Positions 1 to 10,719 of a stretch of 64,000 nucleotides of DNA are shown here, piece after piece (within the stretch, counting starts at the first letter, position 1; the number at the start of each line of letters is the position of its first letter). The notes below the pieces were generated by a model, which worked only from the letters and a program-made list of their open reading frames with translations, did no database searches and was not told the origin of the DNA. This DNA comes from Aquibium carbonis. Its GTDB lineage: Bacteria; Pseudomonadota; Alphaproteobacteria; Rhizobiales; Rhizobiaceae. Location: the NCBI RefSeq assembly GCF_003970795.1, contig NZ_RWKW01000005.1, positions 1 through 64,000 on the forward strand, given 5' to 3'. The translations under genes were made by a program, and so were the position numbers.

Positions 1-115
1 GCGAGCAGGCTGGTCCGACGCCTTCGCCAGATCAATCATCGGCCAAATGCGATAGCCCTAGATGCTCGCCGACGCCCTCTTGCCTCCTTCCGCACCACCC
101 GCTATAGGCATCGTC
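1..115. other. Window edge with possible fragment of a neighbouring gene
   Basis: A short plus-strand frame (positions 2-55, ending at a TAG at 53-55) could be the last 17 codons of a truncated upstream gene, with a peptide ending SIIGQMR. A minus-strand frame starting at an ATG near position 40 (MIDLAKASDQPAR) is equally plausible as the beginning of a gene leaving the window. Codon use does not decide between them. The rest of the stretch carries the leuA promoter described separately. Confidence 0.2.
80..108 (+). promoter_or_regulatory. Candidate sigma-70-type promoter for the leu leader and leuA
   Basis: TTGCCT at 80-85 and TATAGG at 103-108 are separated by exactly 17 bases. Transcription would be expected to start about 114-116, which is the ATG of the leader peptide at 116. 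This would make the leader mRNA leaderless, as is known for the trp leader of rhizobia, and it agrees with the absence of a Shine-Dalgarno sequence before that ATG. The boxes are seen; the start site is inferred. Confidence 0.5.
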
Positions 116-219
116 ATGTCGTCCTCGATCGCCACTGCCAAATCTTCGTCTGCCCGGTTCTTCGCTGGCGAGACTTTGCGCGCGCTGTCCTCGACGCTGC
201 TTCTTCTGGGTCTTATCGG

Positions 220-238
<19 letters not shown>
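116..238 (+). CDS. leuL: leu operon leader peptide (40 aa), attenuation control of leuA
   Basis: A 40-codon frame ends 120 bases before leuA. Near its end it has the run STLLLLGLI: Leu codons at 197-208 (ctg ctt ctt ctg) and 212-214, with two further Leu codons earlier in the frame. This is the pattern of an amino-acid-sensing leader: a shortage of charged tRNA-Leu would stall the ribosome in the run and change folding of the RNA just downstream. The last Leu codon lies 5 bases before the left arm of a perfect inverted repeat (220-258), and the stop codon falls in its loop. There is no Shine-Dalgarno sequence, and the predicted transcription start coincides with the ATG. Leader-controlled leuA genes are established in Hyphomicrobiales; this assignment rests on position and the Leu run. 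Confidence 0.75.
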
Positions 239-2107
<1,869 letters not shown>

Positions 2108-2138
2108 ACGGCGTGCCGCGCCGGGGGGAGGAGGATGC

Positions 2139-2900
2139 ATGAGCGATAACATCCATGCGCGCGTGCAGGGGACGGGGCCGGAGACGGTCGTTCTCCTGCA
2201 CGGCTTCGCGGGCCATCACGACGCCTGGCACGACATACAGCCGGCGCTAGCCCCCATCGCCCGGGTGCTGGCCTACGATCTTCCGGGCCACGGCCGGTCG
2301 CTGAACTATCCAGGCGCGGGACCGGCGCATGTCGCCGCGAAGGCGATCCTGGCCGACCTCGGAGCCCGCGGCATTGCGCGGGTTCATTTCGCCGGCCACT
2401 CCATGGGCGGCGCCATCGCCGTCCTGGCTGCCCTGAGAGCGCCGCAAACGGTCGCATCGTTGACCTTGCTCGCACCCGGAGGCTTTGGCCCGGAGATCAA
2501 TTTCGATCTGCTCAGGCGCTATGGCGCGGCCTCGAACGCCGACGATCTGCGCGCGTGCATGGACGAGATGTCGGCGCCGGGCTTCCCGATGCCGACGAAG
2601 TATGTTGCGGGACTGATGGCCGTTCGCGCCGTCGACGGGCAGCGCGCGAAGCTGATCGAGATCGCCGGACTGATCACCAAGGGCGACCGCCAGGGCGAGA
2701 TACCGCGCGAATCGCTGGCCGCGCTGACCATGCCAACGAGGGTTCTCTGGGGGACGGCCGATACCGTCCTGCCCTACTCGCAGACGACCAATCTTCCGGC
2801 CAACATTACGCTGGAAACCTTGCCCGGCAAGGGGCACATGCTGCTCGAGGAAGCCCGGGAAACGGTCATTCGCGCCATTCGCAGGGCCATTCGGTCGTAG
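2139..2900 (+). CDS. Alpha/beta-fold hydrolase
   Basis: A 253-aa single-domain alpha/beta hydrolase without signal peptide. The oxyanion-hole motif LLHGF is near residue 20, the nucleophile elbow GHSMGG places the serine at about residue 88, an acidic residue lies in WGTADTVLP (about 209), and the histidine in GKGHML (about 232). The order fits the haloperoxidase/esterase-like group. Substrate cannot be told. It begins 31 bases after leuA on the same strand, preceded by GGGGGGAGGAGG, and could be co-transcribed with it. The convergent cyclase gene ends 13 bases beyond its stop. Confidence 0.85.
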   Translation: MSDNIHARVQGTGPETVVLLHGFAGHHDAWHDIQPALAPIARVLAYDLPGHGRSLNYPGAGPAHVAAKAILADLGARGIARVHFAGHSMGGAIAVLAALRAPQTVASLTLLAPGGFGPEINFDLLRRYGAASNADDLRACMDEMSAPGFPMPTKYVAGLMAVRAVDGQRAKLIEIAGLITKGDRQGEIPRESLAALTMPTRVLWGTADTVLPYSQTTNLPANITLETLPGKGHMLLEEARETVIRAIRRAIRS

Positions 2901-2913
2901 ATCTGTCCCGCGA

Positions 2914-4353
2914 CTATGACGCTCTGGCCCAGCGCGAACGGCTGTCGGCCGCCGACAGGGTCTGGGTGCTCGCCCATACGACGACGTCCTGGCGGCGGCC
3001 GTCGAGTTGGTTGCCGCCGAGATTTTCGAATCCCGCAAGGAGCCCTTCGGCTGCTTCAGGATCCTCGCGCCGCATGTCCTGGACGAGATCGTCACTGATG
3101 ACGGCCGCGCGCCCGATGTGCCGGGTCAGTTCCTCGAGTCTGCTCGCCACGTTCACCGTGTCGCCGATGACGCCGAGTTCCAGACGCCGTTCGGTGCCGA
3201 TATTGCCGACGACGACCGAGCCGAAATGCGCACCGACAGCAATCTGGATCATTTCTTCGCCGCGCGCGATGCGGCGGTCGTTCAGTTCGGAGAAGTCTTT
3301 GAGGATAGCGGTGACGCACTGGAACGCATTGACGGCGTCACGCGACAGAGGTTCCGGCGTCCCGAAGGTCGCCATCACGCCATCGCCGATGAACTTGTCC
3401 AGCGTTCCGCCGTGATGGAAGACCGCCTCCTCCAATAGGCCATGGACCTCGCGCAGCATCGCGATGGTCTGGGCGGGCGTATGCCGCTCCGACCAACGGG
3501 CGAAACCGACTAGGTCGGCGAAGAGGATCGCGGCCTTGACCTCCCGGATGTGCTGCAGCGGCTCGTCCTCGCGCGCCAGCTGGTCCACGGTGGCAGGGGG
3601 GAAGTAGCGTGCGAGATTGAGGCGCTGGCGCTCGATCACGGCATAGCGCCAGACGAGACGCCGCGAGCGGGCGACGCCGGCCGCCAGCACCACCGATACC
3701 ACGAAGAAAAGCACGACGGTCTGCAGCTGCACGCTGAGATCGACCGTGGTCGGCGTGCCGATGAGGCGCATTCGGGTGCGAACGTCGTTCAGGTCGATGC
3801 CGCTATAGCCAGGCCAGATGACGACGCTGTCTGGCAGCGATGCCAGCCAAAAGACGCCGAGCATCCAGCTGACCCCACCAGCGATGCCCCCCCATATGAC
3901 CAGGCGTGGGCTGTCGGCGAAGGCAAGGCTCGACAGGAGGAGGAACAGATAGAGCGAGGTGTCGAAGTGCAGCATGATCTGCGGCGGCAGATCTGCGGGC
4001 GCGAGCGGATTGGGCGAGACGATGAAGAAGGTCAGGGCGACAAAATCGATCGTCACGAACAGGTAGGGGTGCCACTCCCGAAGCCAGCCGCGCTTGTCGA
4101 ACCAGGTGGGTATGAACCCTGTAAAGACGAAGAGCAGCATCACCCCCTGGTAGAAGAAAGCTTCTGGATAGGGGACGATGAAATGCGTGAGGGCCAGCGC
4201 CACGAGTAGCGAAAGCGAGCGCCCGCGAAACTGGAGCTTGCGGCCTTCGCGCTCGTGGCTGCTGAACGTCTCGTCGAGCAGCTTGGGAAAATTGACGCGC
4301 CTGCGCATCCTGCGGCCCGCGATTGCCGTCCCGACGCGATCCACAAGTGCCAT
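2914..4353 (-). CDS. Membrane-bound class III adenylate cyclase
   Basis: A 479-aa protein with about five to six hydrophobic segments in the first 230 residues and a C-terminal class III cyclase catalytic domain (about 270-440). Both metal-binding aspartates are present (FADLVGF, D280; IGDGVMA, D324). The adenine-selecting Lys (LDKFIGD, K320) and Asp (GDTVNVASR, D398), and the transition-state Asn (401) and Arg (405), are also visible, so it should be active and ATP-specific. It makes cyclic AMP at the inner membrane, probably in response to a membrane or extracellular signal. The start MALVDRVG was chosen because GGAAT precedes it at suitable distance; an upstream in-frame extension looks non-coding. 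The ligand is unknown. Confidence 0.88.
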   Translation of the reverse strand: MALVDRVGTAIAGRRMRRRVNFPKLLDETFSSHEREGRKLQFRGRSLSLLVALALTHFIVPYPEAFFYQGVMLLFVFTGFIPTWFDKRGWLREWHPYLFVTIDFVALTFFIVSPNPLAPADLPPQIMLHFDTSLYLFLLLSSLAFADSPRLVIWGGIAGGVSWMLGVFWLASLPDSVVIWPGYSGIDLNDVRTRMRLIGTPTTVDLSVQLQTVVLFFVVSVVLAAGVARSRRLVWRYAVIERQRLNLARYFPPATVDQLAREDEPLQHIREVKAAILFADLVGFARWSERHTPAQTIAMLREVHGLLEEAVFHHGGTLDKFIGDGVMATFGTPEPLSRDAVNAFQCVTAILKDFSELNDRRIARGEEMIQIAVGAHFGSVVVGNIGTERRLELGVIGDTVNVASRLEELTRHIGRAAVISDDLVQDMRREDPEAAEGLLAGFENLGGNQLDGRRQDVVVWASTQTLSAADSRSRWARAS

Positions 4354-4432
4354 CGTGATTCCGTTCGTTGTTCGCCTGCGAAGATAGTCGGACGGCGGCG
4401 AAGTTGAAACCGCGCAATCCCGCCCGGGGCCT

Positions 4433-4457
4433 GTCGAGGTGAACCTCGACGGACCCT
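4433..4457. repeat. Short intergenic palindromic element, copy A
   Basis: GTCGAGGT (4433-4440) and ACCTCGAC (4443-4450) are self-complementary with a two-base centre. The 20-base stretch at 4438-4457, GGTGAACCTCGAC-n-GACCCT, recurs with one difference at 18270-18289, again between genes and again inside a hairpin. It lies between the divergent adenylate cyclase and the gene at 4558 and could be an operator or a small dispersed repeat. Confidence 0.4.
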
Positions 4458-4557
4458 GGTCCACATGCCATTTACGATGCCGCGAATTCGCCTTTTGTTC
4501 GCGCGCGAGGCTGTGTTAACGTCTGGTTAACTGTGTGCAGGCGCGTGGAGCCGAAAA

Positions 4558-5307
4558 ATGAACGACAGGGACAGCGTTGTCGAACGGCAGGGGCGGCTTT
4601 CGCAGGCCATCCGCGAGATCAGGATAGCCGCTGCCGAGCGGGAAGACGTCGTGGTCGACATGCGCGAGGCGGCGCGCATGCGGCTGGAACTGCTCGCGCA
4701 GGAACTTGCGCCTGTCTTCGCCGAAGTACCGGAAGAGGAAATCCTCTTCGACTTCGCCATTTCGTCGGGTATCCATCCTCGGCTGTGGATCGACGCCGTC
4801 AGCCATGTCGGAATGGGGCGCGATCGCCGCACCTATCGTTTCGTTCGCGATACCCGGATGGGACGTATCGTATTGGCGGAATCCACGGACATGCGGCCAG
4901 TGGCGCAGCAGGTCACGCGTTACATAGCCGAGCGGATGGTGGAGCGGCAGCGATGGCTGGACGGGACCGTGGAGCCGGTTCTTGGGCAGCGTGAGCGGGT
5001 GCCAGCGGAAGCTCCACCGAACCGCCATCCGCCGCGCCGCCGCGCATCACCGCGTACGCGCGATCAAGCCTCGCCCGCGCGGGACGAGCGGCAAGGCGGT
5101 TCGCTCCTGTCTTATGCCAACAATGGCTATGTTGACGAAGACGAAGAAATGGAGGATCGCCGCTACCAAATGCCGCGTCGTCGCCCGGGCCGGTTGCGCG
5201 CCTTTCTTTCCTCGGTGGGCGTTGTTCTGGCGGGCGGGTTGGCGGGACTAGCTGTTCTCGCGGCAGTCTATTACGATCGGATCGCCGACTATTTCGCGTC
5301 AAACTGA
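4558..5307 (+). CDS. Tail-anchored conserved hypothetical protein
   Basis: A 249-aa protein of unknown function. Residues 1-140 are charged and helical, with a segment around 60-130 (ILFDFAISSGIHPRLWIDAV, then RTYRFVRDTRMGRIVL) that looks like a compact conserved domain. Residues 145-205 are low-complexity, basic and proline-rich. A single hydrophobic helix (VGVVLAGGLAGLAVLAAVYY) sits about 15 residues from the C-terminus, predicting a tail-anchored inner-membrane protein with the domain in the cytoplasm. It overlaps the convergent phosphoesterase gene by 19 bases. No family is recognised with certainty. Confidence 0.7.
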   Translation: MNDRDSVVERQGRLSQAIREIRIAAAEREDVVVDMREAARMRLELLAQELAPVFAEVPEEEILFDFAISSGIHPRLWIDAVSHVGMGRDRRTYRFVRDTRMGRIVLAESTDMRPVAQQVTRYIAERMVERQRWLDGTVEPVLGQRERVPAEAPPNRHPPRRRASPRTRDQASPARDERQGGSLLSYANNGYVDEDEEMEDRRYQMPRRRPGRLRAFLSSVGVVLAGGLAGLAVLAAVYYDRIADYFASN

Positions 5308-6218
5308 GGGGCGGAGAAAAGGTCTTCAGGGTCCGAGCCTTCCACGATGAAGGTTGGAAGTTGGCCTTTGATGCCGCGGCGGGAATGCGTGACCCGCCAG
5401 GCGCCGGGTTTGCCGTCGATTTCGACCAGATTGTACTGGGCCGGCGGTTTGTCGCCGCCCGTGCTCTGACCGGCTGCCGTCACGCCGAGGACCGGCACTC
5501 GATGGCCTTTGCCCTCGATCCAAGTCAGTGTCGGATCATGGGTATGCCCGTGCAAGATGAGTTCGGCCCCGTGCTGGGCGATCGTCTTCTGGAACAGGCC
5601 GATTCCGTAGAGGCGCTTGTGCGCTGTGGTGAGGCCGCGCACAGGCGGATGGTGAATCATAATTACACGAAAGAGACCGCGTTCGGCCGCGACGTCGAGC
5701 AGTTTGGCGACGCTCGCCGCCTGCTCGTCGCGAAAGGTGCCCAGCGCCAGAAAGGGTGCAGTTGCATGGGCGGAAGACACGCCGATCAGCGCTACCTGTC
5801 CATTACTTCGCAAATAGGGGAACCCGGTTTCGCTTTGCCGGATATGCGTCTTCTCGCCGGTCATCCAAGGGCGCCAGGCCTTGCACGCCTTCCGGAGCGC
5901 TCCCGGCACGTAGGCATCGTGGTTGCCAGGGACCACCGAGAGGCGCTCGGGGGCTCCGGCCATGGTGAGCCAGTCGCGGGCCACCTCGATCTCGGCATCA
6001 AGGGCGAGGTTTACCAAGTCACCCGTGACCGCCAGGTGATCGATGTTGTGCTCGCCCATGTCGTGTAGAAGCGCGTCCGTCACACCGTTGTGGATGGCTT
6101 TGCGCCGGTTTCGCTGCCAATTGACGTAGCCAGTGATCCGCTTGGAGGCGAGTTCGCGATAGGTTATGTCGGGCAGGGGGCCAAGATGGAGATCGGATAA
6201 GTGGGCGAGACGAAACAT
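5289..6218 (-). CDS. Calcineurin-like metallophosphoesterase
   Basis: A 309-aa cytoplasmic phosphoesterase. The dinuclear-metal motifs occur in order: DLHLG near residue 9, GDLVN near 66, GNHD near 98, HHPP near 177 and GHTH near 232. The set matches the 3',5'-cAMP phosphodiesterase (CpdA-like) and UDP-diacylglucosamine pyrophosphatase-like superfamily. An adenylate cyclase lies 1 kb away, so hydrolysis of cAMP is a reasonable guess but not shown. Its 3' end overlaps the convergent gene by 19 bases and its start faces the Nudix gene. Confidence 0.85.
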   Translation of the reverse strand: MFRLAHLSDLHLGPLPDITYRELASKRITGYVNWQRNRRKAIHNGVTDALLHDMGEHNIDHLAVTGDLVNLALDAEIEVARDWLTMAGAPERLSVVPGNHDAYVPGALRKACKAWRPWMTGEKTHIRQSETGFPYLRSNGQVALIGVSSAHATAPFLALGTFRDEQAASVAKLLDVAAERGLFRVIMIHHPPVRGLTTAHKRLYGIGLFQKTIAQHGAELILHGHTHDPTLTWIEGKGHRVPVLGVTAAGQSTGGDKPPAQYNLVEIDGKPGAWRVTHSRRGIKGQLPTFIVEGSDPEDLFSAPQFDAK

Positions 6219-6259
6219 GTGAACTTTCTAGGGCAAGGGCCGCACGCGATCCAGCATGA

Positions 6260-6772
6260 ATGGCTTCTGGAATGAACGATCGCGCTCGGCCCGGTCGGTC
6301 GTTTCGCAGGCGCGTCGCCCGTGTTCGAGGACGCCTGTTCCACCTTTGGTTCCTGCTGCGACGTCCTATGACGCTCGGCGTGCGTGCGCTCATCCTCAAC
6401 GAGAAAGAAGGCAGCGTGTTCCTCGTTCGCCATACCTATGTGCGCGGATGGCAGCTACCGGGCGGCGGCGTCGAAAAGGGTGAGACCCTGTTGGAGGCAT
6501 TGCGTCACGAACTCACCGAGGAATGCAACATCGAGATATCAAGCGCGCCGCGACTGGCGGGCGTATACTATAATCGTGTGACCAGCCCGCGCGACCATGT
6601 CGCGCTCTACGTGGTTACCGACTTTCATCAGACGACGCCGAAACTCCCCGACCGGGAGATCGCCGAGGCAAGATTTTTCCGACTGGATCACCTTCCGGAG
6701 GGTATTACCCGTGCCACGCAGGCGCGGCTGGCCGAGCACCTCGAAGGGCAGGAGCCGTCGCCCTACTGGTAG
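6260..6772 (+). CDS. Nudix hydrolase
   Basis: A 170-aa Nudix protein. The Nudix box runs GGGVEKGETLLEALRHELTEE; the canonical Arg before E-L is replaced by His, while the catalytic and metal-binding glutamates of ELTEE are kept. The N-terminal basic stretch ending FLLRRPMTLGVRALIL seems part of the protein rather than an over-extended start, because it leads directly into the first strand. ATG at 6272 is an alternative start. A phosphohydrolase acting on an X-linked nucleoside diphosphate is implied; the substrate is unknown. The stop overlaps the convergent GST gene by 10 bases. Confidence 0.82.
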   Translation: MASGMNDRARPGRSFRRRVARVRGRLFHLWFLLRRPMTLGVRALILNEKEGSVFLVRHTYVRGWQLPGGGVEKGETLLEALRHELTEECNIEISSAPRLAGVYYNRVTSPRDHVALYVVTDFHQTTPKLPDREIAEARFFRLDHLPEGITRATQARLAEHLEGQEPSPYW

Positions 6773-7773
6773 ACGATCTGGCCACCGCTCGCACTGTCGA
6801 AACGGTTTCGATCGCTGGGTCGAGCATAGTCGATCTGGGGGCCGCGCGGCACGATGCGCGTGGGATTTATGGTCTCGTGGCTTGCATAGTAGTGGTGCTT
6901 GATGTGGTGGAGATCCACCGTTTCCGCCACGCCCGGTACCTGATAGAGATCGCAGGTGTAGTTCCAGAGGTTGGGATAGTCGGCAATTCGGCGCAGATTT
7001 GACTTGAAGTGGCCGAAATAGACGGGATCGAAGCGCACCAGCGTGGTGAAAAGTCGCCAATCCGCTTCTGTTAGCGTGTTGCCGGTCAGGTAGCGATTTT
7101 TCGACAGCTGCTCCTCGACGGCGTCCAGCGCCCCGAACAAATCGTCAAAGGCTTCTTCGTAGGCTTCCTGCGTGGTGGCGAAGCCGCAGCGGTAGACGCC
7201 GTTATTGATCGAGCCATAGACACGGTCGTTCCAAGCGTCGATATCGGCTGCAAGCCTATCGGGATAAAAGTCGGCCGTGTCATCCCCCCAAGCGTCGAAG
7301 GCCTTGTTGAGCATGCGGATGATTTCCGACGATTCGTTGGAGACGATGGTTTTCTGATGCTTGTCCCACAGGATCGGCACGGTCACCCGGCCAGAGTAGT
7401 TCGGGTCGGCCTTGGTGTAGATCTGGTGCAGGAAACGCGAGCCATAGAGCGTGTCACCTGTCGAGCCGTCGCGCTCGACGAAGGTCCAACCGTCCTTACC
7501 CATGAAATGGTCGACGATCGATATCGAGATGATGCCCTCTAGCTTCTTCAGCGTGCGGAGGATCAAGGTCCGGTGTGCCCAAGGGCAGGCAAGGGAGACG
7601 TAGAGATGGTACCGGCCGGGCTCTGCCTTAAACCCGCGGGTTCGGCCGCTCACCGGCGCGCCGTCGACCGTGACGAAGTCGCGAAACTGCGATTCGGATC
7701 GCTCGAAGCGTCCGCCGCTTGCAGATGTGTCATACCACTTGTCCTGCCATTGGCCGTCGACCAGCAATCCCAT
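6763..7773 (-). CDS. Glutathionyl-hydroquinone reductase (GST superfamily, YqjG/PcpF type)
   Basis: A 336-aa protein of the Xi-class GST family that reduces glutathionyl-hydroquinones to hydroquinones. The thioredoxin-like domain contains SLACPWAHR with the active cysteine at residue 63, the same position as in E. coli YqjG. The signature DHFMGKDGWTF and the C-terminal all-alpha GST domain follow. ATG at 7773 is preferred because AGGGAGA lies 7 bases upstream; a longer frame begins further out without a ribosome-binding site. Probable role: cytoplasmic detoxification or recycling of quinone-glutathione adducts. Confidence 0.92.
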   Translation of the reverse strand: MGLLVDGQWQDKWYDTSASGGRFERSESQFRDFVTVDGAPVSGRTRGFKAEPGRYHLYVSLACPWAHRTLILRTLKKLEGIISISIVDHFMGKDGWTFVERDGSTGDTLYGSRFLHQIYTKADPNYSGRVTVPILWDKHQKTIVSNESSEIIRMLNKAFDAWGDDTADFYPDRLAADIDAWNDRVYGSINNGVYRCGFATTQEAYEEAFDDLFGALDAVEEQLSKNRYLTGNTLTEADWRLFTTLVRFDPVYFGHFKSNLRRIADYPNLWNYTCDLYQVPGVAETVDLHHIKHHYYASHETINPTRIVPRGPQIDYARPSDRNRFDSASGGQIVYQ

Positions 7774-8060
7774 CGATCGTCTCCCTGTTGGTTGCAGATT
7801 AGGTAGCGCATCTGGCAAATCAGCCAAACACTTGAGCGCCTGAACAGATCGTCACCCTGAATGCCTGCAACGAAGATGCGTTGCGAATTGACGATGGACG
7901 GTGCCGAAAAATGATGGTAGCGGAGCAAATCCTACGAGGAACCATCGTGACCGCAACCCGTATCGCACGACGACGAATGAGTGCCCGCGCCTGACAGGCG
8001 CAGATCTCTCGCGTCCGCCGCAGCCTTGCGGCACCATCGCCGACGATACGGACACACCCC

Positions 8061-8603
8061 ATGCACGAAATCACCTATTTGGCCGAAACGGCCGCGAACG
8101 ACCATGAGATCGAGGAGATCAACGCCGAGGCTTTCGGGCCGGGGCGTTTCGCGCGCGCGGCCTACAAGATCCGCGAAGGCGGCCCACACGAGCGCGCGCT
8201 CTCCTTCGTTGCTACGCATGGTGGTCGGGTCATAGCTACGGTCAGGCTGACGCGGATCACCGTCGGCGGAGGATGTTCGTTGCTACTGGGCCCGCTTGCT
8301 GTCAGGCCGTCGCACAAGGACCTCGGGATCGGTCGGAAACTGGTGAATATCGCAATCGATGCTGCACGGGAAGCGGGCTGGCCTTCGGTCATTCTTGTCG
8401 GCGACGAACCTTACTATGGGCCGCTCGGTTTCCGGCAGGTTCCACTCGGTCAGATCGCCATGCCGCGCCCGGTCGACTATCGCCGGCTGCTGATCCATGA
8501 ACTTCAGCCCGGCGCGCTTGACGCACTCAGGGGCGAGATGCGGCATGCCGATTTCGCTCCGGATATCTCGCAGCGGATCGAACGGATCGCTGCTTCGGCG
8601 TAG
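8061..8603 (+). CDS. GNAT-family N-acetyltransferase (YhbS-like)
   Basis: A 180-aa acetyltransferase. The acetyl-CoA-binding motif A is seen as LGPLAVRPSHKDLGIGRKLV (about residues 75-94), followed by GDEPYYGPLGF typical of the YhbS-like subgroup. The acceptor substrate is unknown. Start codon support is weak: there is no good Shine-Dalgarno sequence before 8061. The 287 bases upstream (7774-8060) contain no recognisable gene. The convergent neighbour ends 9 bases downstream. Confidence 0.88.
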   Translation: MHEITYLAETAANDHEIEEINAEAFGPGRFARAAYKIREGGPHERALSFVATHGGRVIATVRLTRITVGGGCSLLLGPLAVRPSHKDLGIGRKLVNIAIDAAREAGWPSVILVGDEPYYGPLGFRQVPLGQIAMPRPVDYRRLLIHELQPGALDALRGEMRHADFAPDISQRIERIAASA

Positions 8604-8612
8604 GATTTGGAG

Positions 8613-10682
8613 CTATCGCCCCTCGCGCCACCACATCGAGCCGAGAGCCAGAAGCAGCAGGCCAAGCCCCAGAAAGCCGCCGAACAGCGGTACGCGATTC
8701 ACCGAACGCAGGATCGAATCCTCCGTCGTGCGCAGGCCGATCCAGTCGCGGCCGGAGGTGGCGCCGGTCGCCCGCACCGGCACGATGCCCGGCATCGATA
8801 GGCCGCTGGCAAAGCCTTCCAGCCGCCGCACGCTGCCGCCGGTCGCTTCGGCTAGCGGCCGCAGGACCTCAGTCGTGGAAATAGTCTCGGCGAATTCTGG
8901 CGCATTGACGGGGCCGACATGGGCGAGCGTTGCTAGGTCGCCGTTCGCTACCTGGTAGAGGCCGATGTCGTCCACCGTGGTGCTGGCGGTGAAGATGCCC
9001 GGACTTTCGAGTTGCAACGGAATGTCGAGCCGTTCGCCGGACGGCGTGATGACGCTCGCCACCCCCGGATCGTCGCTCATCGACTGGCGGCGGATGTCGA
9101 GCGTCATGCCGCGCCCGGAGGCTGTGAGCCGTTCCTCCTCAAGCTCCGGCTCCTTCATCAGCCAGTGGGCGATGCGCCGGTAAAGCGAGACGTGTGGACC
9201 GCCGCCCTCAAAGCCGCGCGCCCACAGCCAGCCATGGTCGGACAGGAACATGCCAACGCGGCCTTCGCCCTTGCGGTTGAGGATCAGCAGCGGCTGTTCG
9301 TTCGGCCCATCCATCACCACCTGGCCTTCCGGCTGCGCAATGCCGATCAGGCGGAACCAGCGGCTCCAGTTGGGCGGCTCCTGGCCGGAGCCTTCGAGCT
9401 CGCGCGTCACAGGATGACGCTCGCCGGTTTCGGTCAGGCGCGGGAAGAAGCCCTGTTCAAGGACCTGCCCCGTGGGAAGGCCGGGAAGGGCGGCCATCAG
9501 CGGCGTGCGCGAGATCGACTGCGCACCGGCATATTCAGGACCCGCCGCGACCAGCAACGCGCCGCCATTCTCCACATATTCAGCGATATAATCGTAGTAG
9601 AGGATTGGGAGTACGTCACGGTGCTGGTAGCGATCGAAGATAATCAGATCGAAGTCGTTGATCTTCTCAACGAACAGTTCGCGCGTCGGGAAGGCGATCA
9701 ACGACAGGTCGTTGATCGGGGTTCCGTCCTGCTTCTCGGGCGGACGAAGGATGGTGAAATGGACGAGGTCGACCGCCGCGTCCGACTTCAACAGGTTGCG
9801 CCAGGTGCGCTCGCCAGCGTGCGGCTCGCCCGAGACGAGCAGCACGCGCAGGTTTTCGCGGATGCCGTCGACCAGCGCAATGGCGCGGTTGTTCGTGTCG
9901 GTGATTTCGCCTTCCAGACGATCGATCGACAACTCGACAATGTTGCGTCCCGCGCCGGGCACGATGATATCGAGCGACATTTCCTCGCCGACGATGGCTG
10001 TCTCGACCGAGACCTGTTCACCGTTCACGCTGACGCGCACGGAAACGGCATCCTGGCCGCCGGCGGTGTCGGCAACGCGGTACGTCATGGAAAGCGGCCG
10101 GTCGACGATGCCGAAGCGCGGCGCGTTCTCGAATCGGATGCGCCGGTCGCGCTCGTCCTCGGAGCCGGTAATCAGCGCGTGCAAGGGAGCGTTCGAACCC
10201 TCCAGGCGCTCGGGCACGTCGTGGACTTGGCCATCGGTCACGAGGATCGCGCCGGCCACACGCGACTGGGGAACGTCGCGCAGAACGCTGTCGAGCGCGC
10301 CGAAAAGGCGCGTCTCCGTGCGATCCTCGGTGTCGCTGGCGCGGCCCGCCTCGACCACGCGCACGTCGAACTGCGGGAAGCGGGCAAGTCTTGCCTTCAG
10401 CTCTTCCACCGCGGCGTCGGTGGTCGCCGAACGGTCGCCGATTTCCTGGCTCTGGCTGCGGTCGGCAACGACGGCCACCACGCTTTTCAGCGGCTCCCGT
10501 TCCTCGTCGAGTAGTACGGGATTGAGGAGGGCCAGCGCGAGCGCAGCCATTGCCGCTGCCCGAAAAGTCGCGCCGCGCTGGCGCATCACCAGACCGGCCA
10601 GCGCGAGCAGGGCCAGCGGACCGAGGACGGCGCCGAGCCACGTCCACTCGAGCAGCGGTTCGAATGTGATGGACCAGCTCAT
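8613..10682 (-). CDS. Large inner-membrane protein with glutamine-amidotransferase-like fold, MoxR operon
   Basis: A 689-aa protein and last gene of the MoxR operon. Two hydrophobic segments open it (LLALAGLVMRQR region and AAMAALALALLNPVLL), then a large region begins SVVAVVADRSQSQ, reminiscent of a von Willebrand-type metal site. A class-I-glutamine-amidotransferase-like segment lies in the middle (LIIFDRYQHRDVLPILYYDY to GGALLVAAG), without an obvious catalytic cysteine. A final hydrophobic helix (FGGFLGLGLLLLALGSMWW) anchors the C-terminus. Proteins of this layout accompany MoxR AAA ATPases and DUF58 proteins across Alphaproteobacteria; their task is thought to be envelope protein maturation but is unproven. 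GGAAGGTCGAC precedes the ATG. Confidence 0.8.
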   Translation of the reverse strand: MSWSITFEPLLEWTWLGAVLGPLALLALAGLVMRQRGATFRAAAMAALALALLNPVLLDEEREPLKSVVAVVADRSQSQEIGDRSATTDAAVEELKARLARFPQFDVRVVEAGRASDTEDRTETRLFGALDSVLRDVPQSRVAGAILVTDGQVHDVPERLEGSNAPLHALITGSEDERDRRIRFENAPRFGIVDRPLSMTYRVADTAGGQDAVSVRVSVNGEQVSVETAIVGEEMSLDIIVPGAGRNIVELSIDRLEGEITDTNNRAIALVDGIRENLRVLLVSGEPHAGERTWRNLLKSDAAVDLVHFTILRPPEKQDGTPINDLSLIAFPTRELFVEKINDFDLIIFDRYQHRDVLPILYYDYIAEYVENGGALLVAAGPEYAGAQSISRTPLMAALPGLPTGQVLEQGFFPRLTETGERHPVTRELEGSGQEPPNWSRWFRLIGIAQPEGQVVMDGPNEQPLLILNRKGEGRVGMFLSDHGWLWARGFEGGGPHVSLYRRIAHWLMKEPELEEERLTASGRGMTLDIRRQSMSDDPGVASVITPSGERLDIPLQLESPGIFTASTTVDDIGLYQVANGDLATLAHVGPVNAPEFAETISTTEVLRPLAEATGGSVRRLEGFASGLSMPGIVPVRATGATSGRDWIGLRTTEDSILRSVNRVPLFGGFLGLGLLLLALGSMWWREGR

Positions 10683-10719
10683 GTCGACCTTCCGGCAGCC
10701 GAGGGAAACGGGGTGTGCC

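Noticed and set aside
8613-10682. Active glutamine amidotransferase function for the last MoxR-operon gene
   Set aside because: The fold-like segment lacks an identifiable catalytic Cys-His-Glu set, so only a structural resemblance is claimed.
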